Below, in pieces: positions 62,036 through 64,000 of a stretch of DNA of 64,000 nucleotides. The stretch lies in assembly GCA_921293015.1 (NCBI GenBank), contig OV121087.1:41402630-41466629 (forward strand). The letters run 5' to 3'. The stretch comes from Phorcus lineatus (lineage: Eukaryota > Mollusca > Gastropoda > Trochida > Trochidae). Positions within the stretch are counted from its first letter, which is position 1. Each line of letters opens with the position of its first letter. A program made the translations under genes and the position numbers. The notes beneath the pieces are model-generated. The model saw only the letters and a list, made by a program, of their open reading frames with translations. It was not told the origin of the DNA and made no database searches.

Positions 62036-62218
62036 TGTGTTCATATAAATGTGTTCATGTAAATGTATTCGTGTAAATGTGTTCATGTTAATGTGTTCGT
62101 GTAAATGTGTCCATGTAAATGTGTTCGTGTAAATGTGTTCATGTAAATATGTTCGTGTAAATGTGTTAGTGTAAATGTGTTCATGTAAATGTGTTCGTGT
62201 AAATGTGTTCATGTATAT
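62036..62218. repeat. 14-bp minisatellite, about 13 copies
   Basis: The unit is GTGTTC(A/G)TGTAAAT. Units with A and with G at position 7 tend to alternate, giving a weak 28-bp super-period. A Thr/His/Glu-rich frame on the minus strand repeats every 14 residues because of it and is not a gene. Confidence 0.94.
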
Positions 62219-64000
62219 GTACCCTTAGCCACTTTGAAATAACCATCAACTCAAAGGGCAAAAGAATGATAATATACATAATCTTGTTGTACATATGTAG
62301 GTGAAAAACAGTCTTTATTTGAGACTTTCACTTACATACATGTTGATGGTCTTGTTGATGTCCATGTACATGAGTGTATTTTTCTTACTTTTTCTATTTG
62401 ATTTGCACCTTCATTTTTAACTGTAATCGGATTTCAATAACATGAAAACCCTAGAAACACACACTTTTGAATGTATATGGATTTCTAGAATACGTATCAC
62501 ATTGTCTTGTCCATTATCATTATCATCTACCTACAAATGTAGCTCAATTCATATATTCCTTCACAAACCTCTGACACTGTAGTAATGTAGTAGGGAGAGA
62601 AAGATAATCATTCAGTCGGTTGTATGAGTTTTTATTTCAAAACGATAGAAAATCGCAGATAGCAAAGTATGATTAACAGGTTCAATCTGATTTGAATGAG
62701 ATTTAGAAAACTAATTCAGCTATCAAGCCTCATCAAATAAATCATTTGTTTGTAATAAGGGGTATTTACCATCACAAAACACATGAACATTAACTTGCAC
62801 ATCTATAAATATTTTTTTTTAAAAATCAGTGAGGTATAGTGAGTGATGGATTCAGTCTGATTTCAATGAGATTAAGACATTTGTGTTTGTTATCAAAACC
62901 TTATAACAAAAATTCTAATGAAAGATACCATAAAAAACCTCCCTCTAGTGATAACTGTAATTCGGCCATTTTATTTTTATTAAATTTTGTTTATATTTCA
63001 GAAATGATAACCTACATGGTACAAAATTAGGAAGAGTTTATAATCAGACATAAATTTGGTGCACCATTTTAACGAAAAGCAGGTTGCATTAACAAACCGT
63101 GAAGTTTTATCACTTACCAACATTACGCAATGTAACTGTATGGTGACATAAAGTACGCTTGTCCAAAAGAGATTATATTTCAATTTTACAACACGATGCT
63201 AATTTTACCAACAGAAAAAGCCCCTTGAATTGTGAGAGTGTAATACTACATGTATGCTCAAGAATACTAAACAATGTCTTGTTAAACAATAAAGTCACTA
63301 TTCAAAACGCAAACTAATACTCATAGCTTGCAAGCAATGCCAAATTTGAACTTTCAAATGCTAGGAATTGAATCAATATACATGTACGTGGATTCTAATA
63401 TAGTGTCAGTCGAAGTTAAATTTTGTTTTCTGATTTTTTTTTAACATAAAGATGCAGATGAAAATTATATGTTTCAAAACAAAATAGTTCACATGTGACT
63501 TTGATGTCACGTGACTGAAAGCTGAATTATGTCGTCATGGTTGAAAAACTCTTCACTCATGAATGACCCAGACGCTTATCAAGAAAACTAGGTCAAATTG
63601 CTTTCATATATATTCCCGTTCTGCTTAATTATTTATATTTTATGGACATGACGACACGTATTTTCGAAAAACAGTAGTCTTTTACAGTCAACGACCAAGC
63701 ACACATGACTTATTTTGTTTAAATGCATGAGCACCGATTATATATGCCATCTATACTGTTGTTTTCGAATCAAAAAGTATTTTGCAATCTCTCAAACACC
63801 CAATGTTGATTTTCTTCTCCATTCCTCATAATGACCTTCAAAAACATAAATACCTTGTTTACTGATATAAAACACATGTCAAATCTTTTATGGCAACACA
63901 TACTTTCATACATACACCATTGTGAAATATTTTAGCCGTAAGAGCGTTTCAATTGAAACTTTAAGAAACATATAAATATTTCATCTTGATCTCTAATGCT
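62219..64000. other. No gene seen
   Basis: AT-rich. GTCACGTGAC occurs near 63507-63516, a palindromic E-box context without a nearby gene. Confidence 0.5.

Noticed and set aside
62015-62212. Thr/His-rich repetitive 65-codon frame
   Set aside because: Produced by the 14-bp minisatellite, since 14 is not a multiple of 3 and the frame repeats every three units.

Overview
The window looks like a stretch of invertebrate animal nuclear DNA, most likely from a mollusc or another lophotrochozoan. It is AT-rich (about one third G+C by eye) and has no bacterial-style gene packing. It carries tRNA-derived SINEs, a Tc1-type transposase fossil, foldback/MITE elements, a LINE 3' tail and many tandem repeats. 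The octamer TACATGTA is visibly over-represented. I cannot name a species.

The window is essentially a gene desert. Only one complete protein gene is well supported: an intronless PH-domain-like gene of 173 codons on the minus strand at 22340-22861, with a nested hairpin just upstream of its start codon. Three exon-like segments (57079-57344 plus; 58391-58483 and 60513-60595 minus) and a duplicated pair of mini-exon-like segments (40342-40375 and 40559-40594 plus) may belong to split genes, but none is proven.

Layout. 1-5.4 kb: AT-rich DNA with CA and GAT microsatellites. 5.4-6.5 kb: a nearly identical triplication of a 354-bp unit. 6.5-13 kb: unique sequence with possible regulatory islands, including paired CRE sites near 11.7 kb. 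13.1-14.15 kb: a diverged 0.3-kb direct repeat. 14.7-15.2 kb: a strongly pyrimidine-biased tract followed by a more complex island. 17.8-18.2 kb: a 114-bp tandem repeat. 22.3-23 kb: the PH-like gene. 24.7-26.5 kb: interspersed repeats, including a LINE tail with target-site duplication and a SINE. 28.6-30.6 kb: the most structured part, where a 67-bp satellite, a 139-bp near-perfect palindrome and the end of a TIR-bearing element form a 555-bp higher-order unit present twice. 31.3-34.8 kb: a 52-bp minisatellite, a foldback MITE and two SINEs. 41.7-42.5 kb: a dead Tc1-like transposase. 43.35-43.69 kb: a 335-bp MITE flanked by TA. 46.57-46.70 kb: another MITE. 49.2-49.7 kb: a C21 tract and a 40-bp minisatellite. 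51.7-54.7 kb: dispersed repeats, an ATC microsatellite and a full SINE. 55.5 kb: a cluster of PBX/MEIS and E-box motifs. 56.3 kb: a long AT microsatellite. 57-61 kb: the exon-like segments. 62.0-62.2 kb: a 14-bp minisatellite.

There is no operon-like or pathway-level gene cooperation to describe. I did not find a convincing new biological system. The most unusual structure is the composite satellite/palindrome array at 28.6-30.6 kb.
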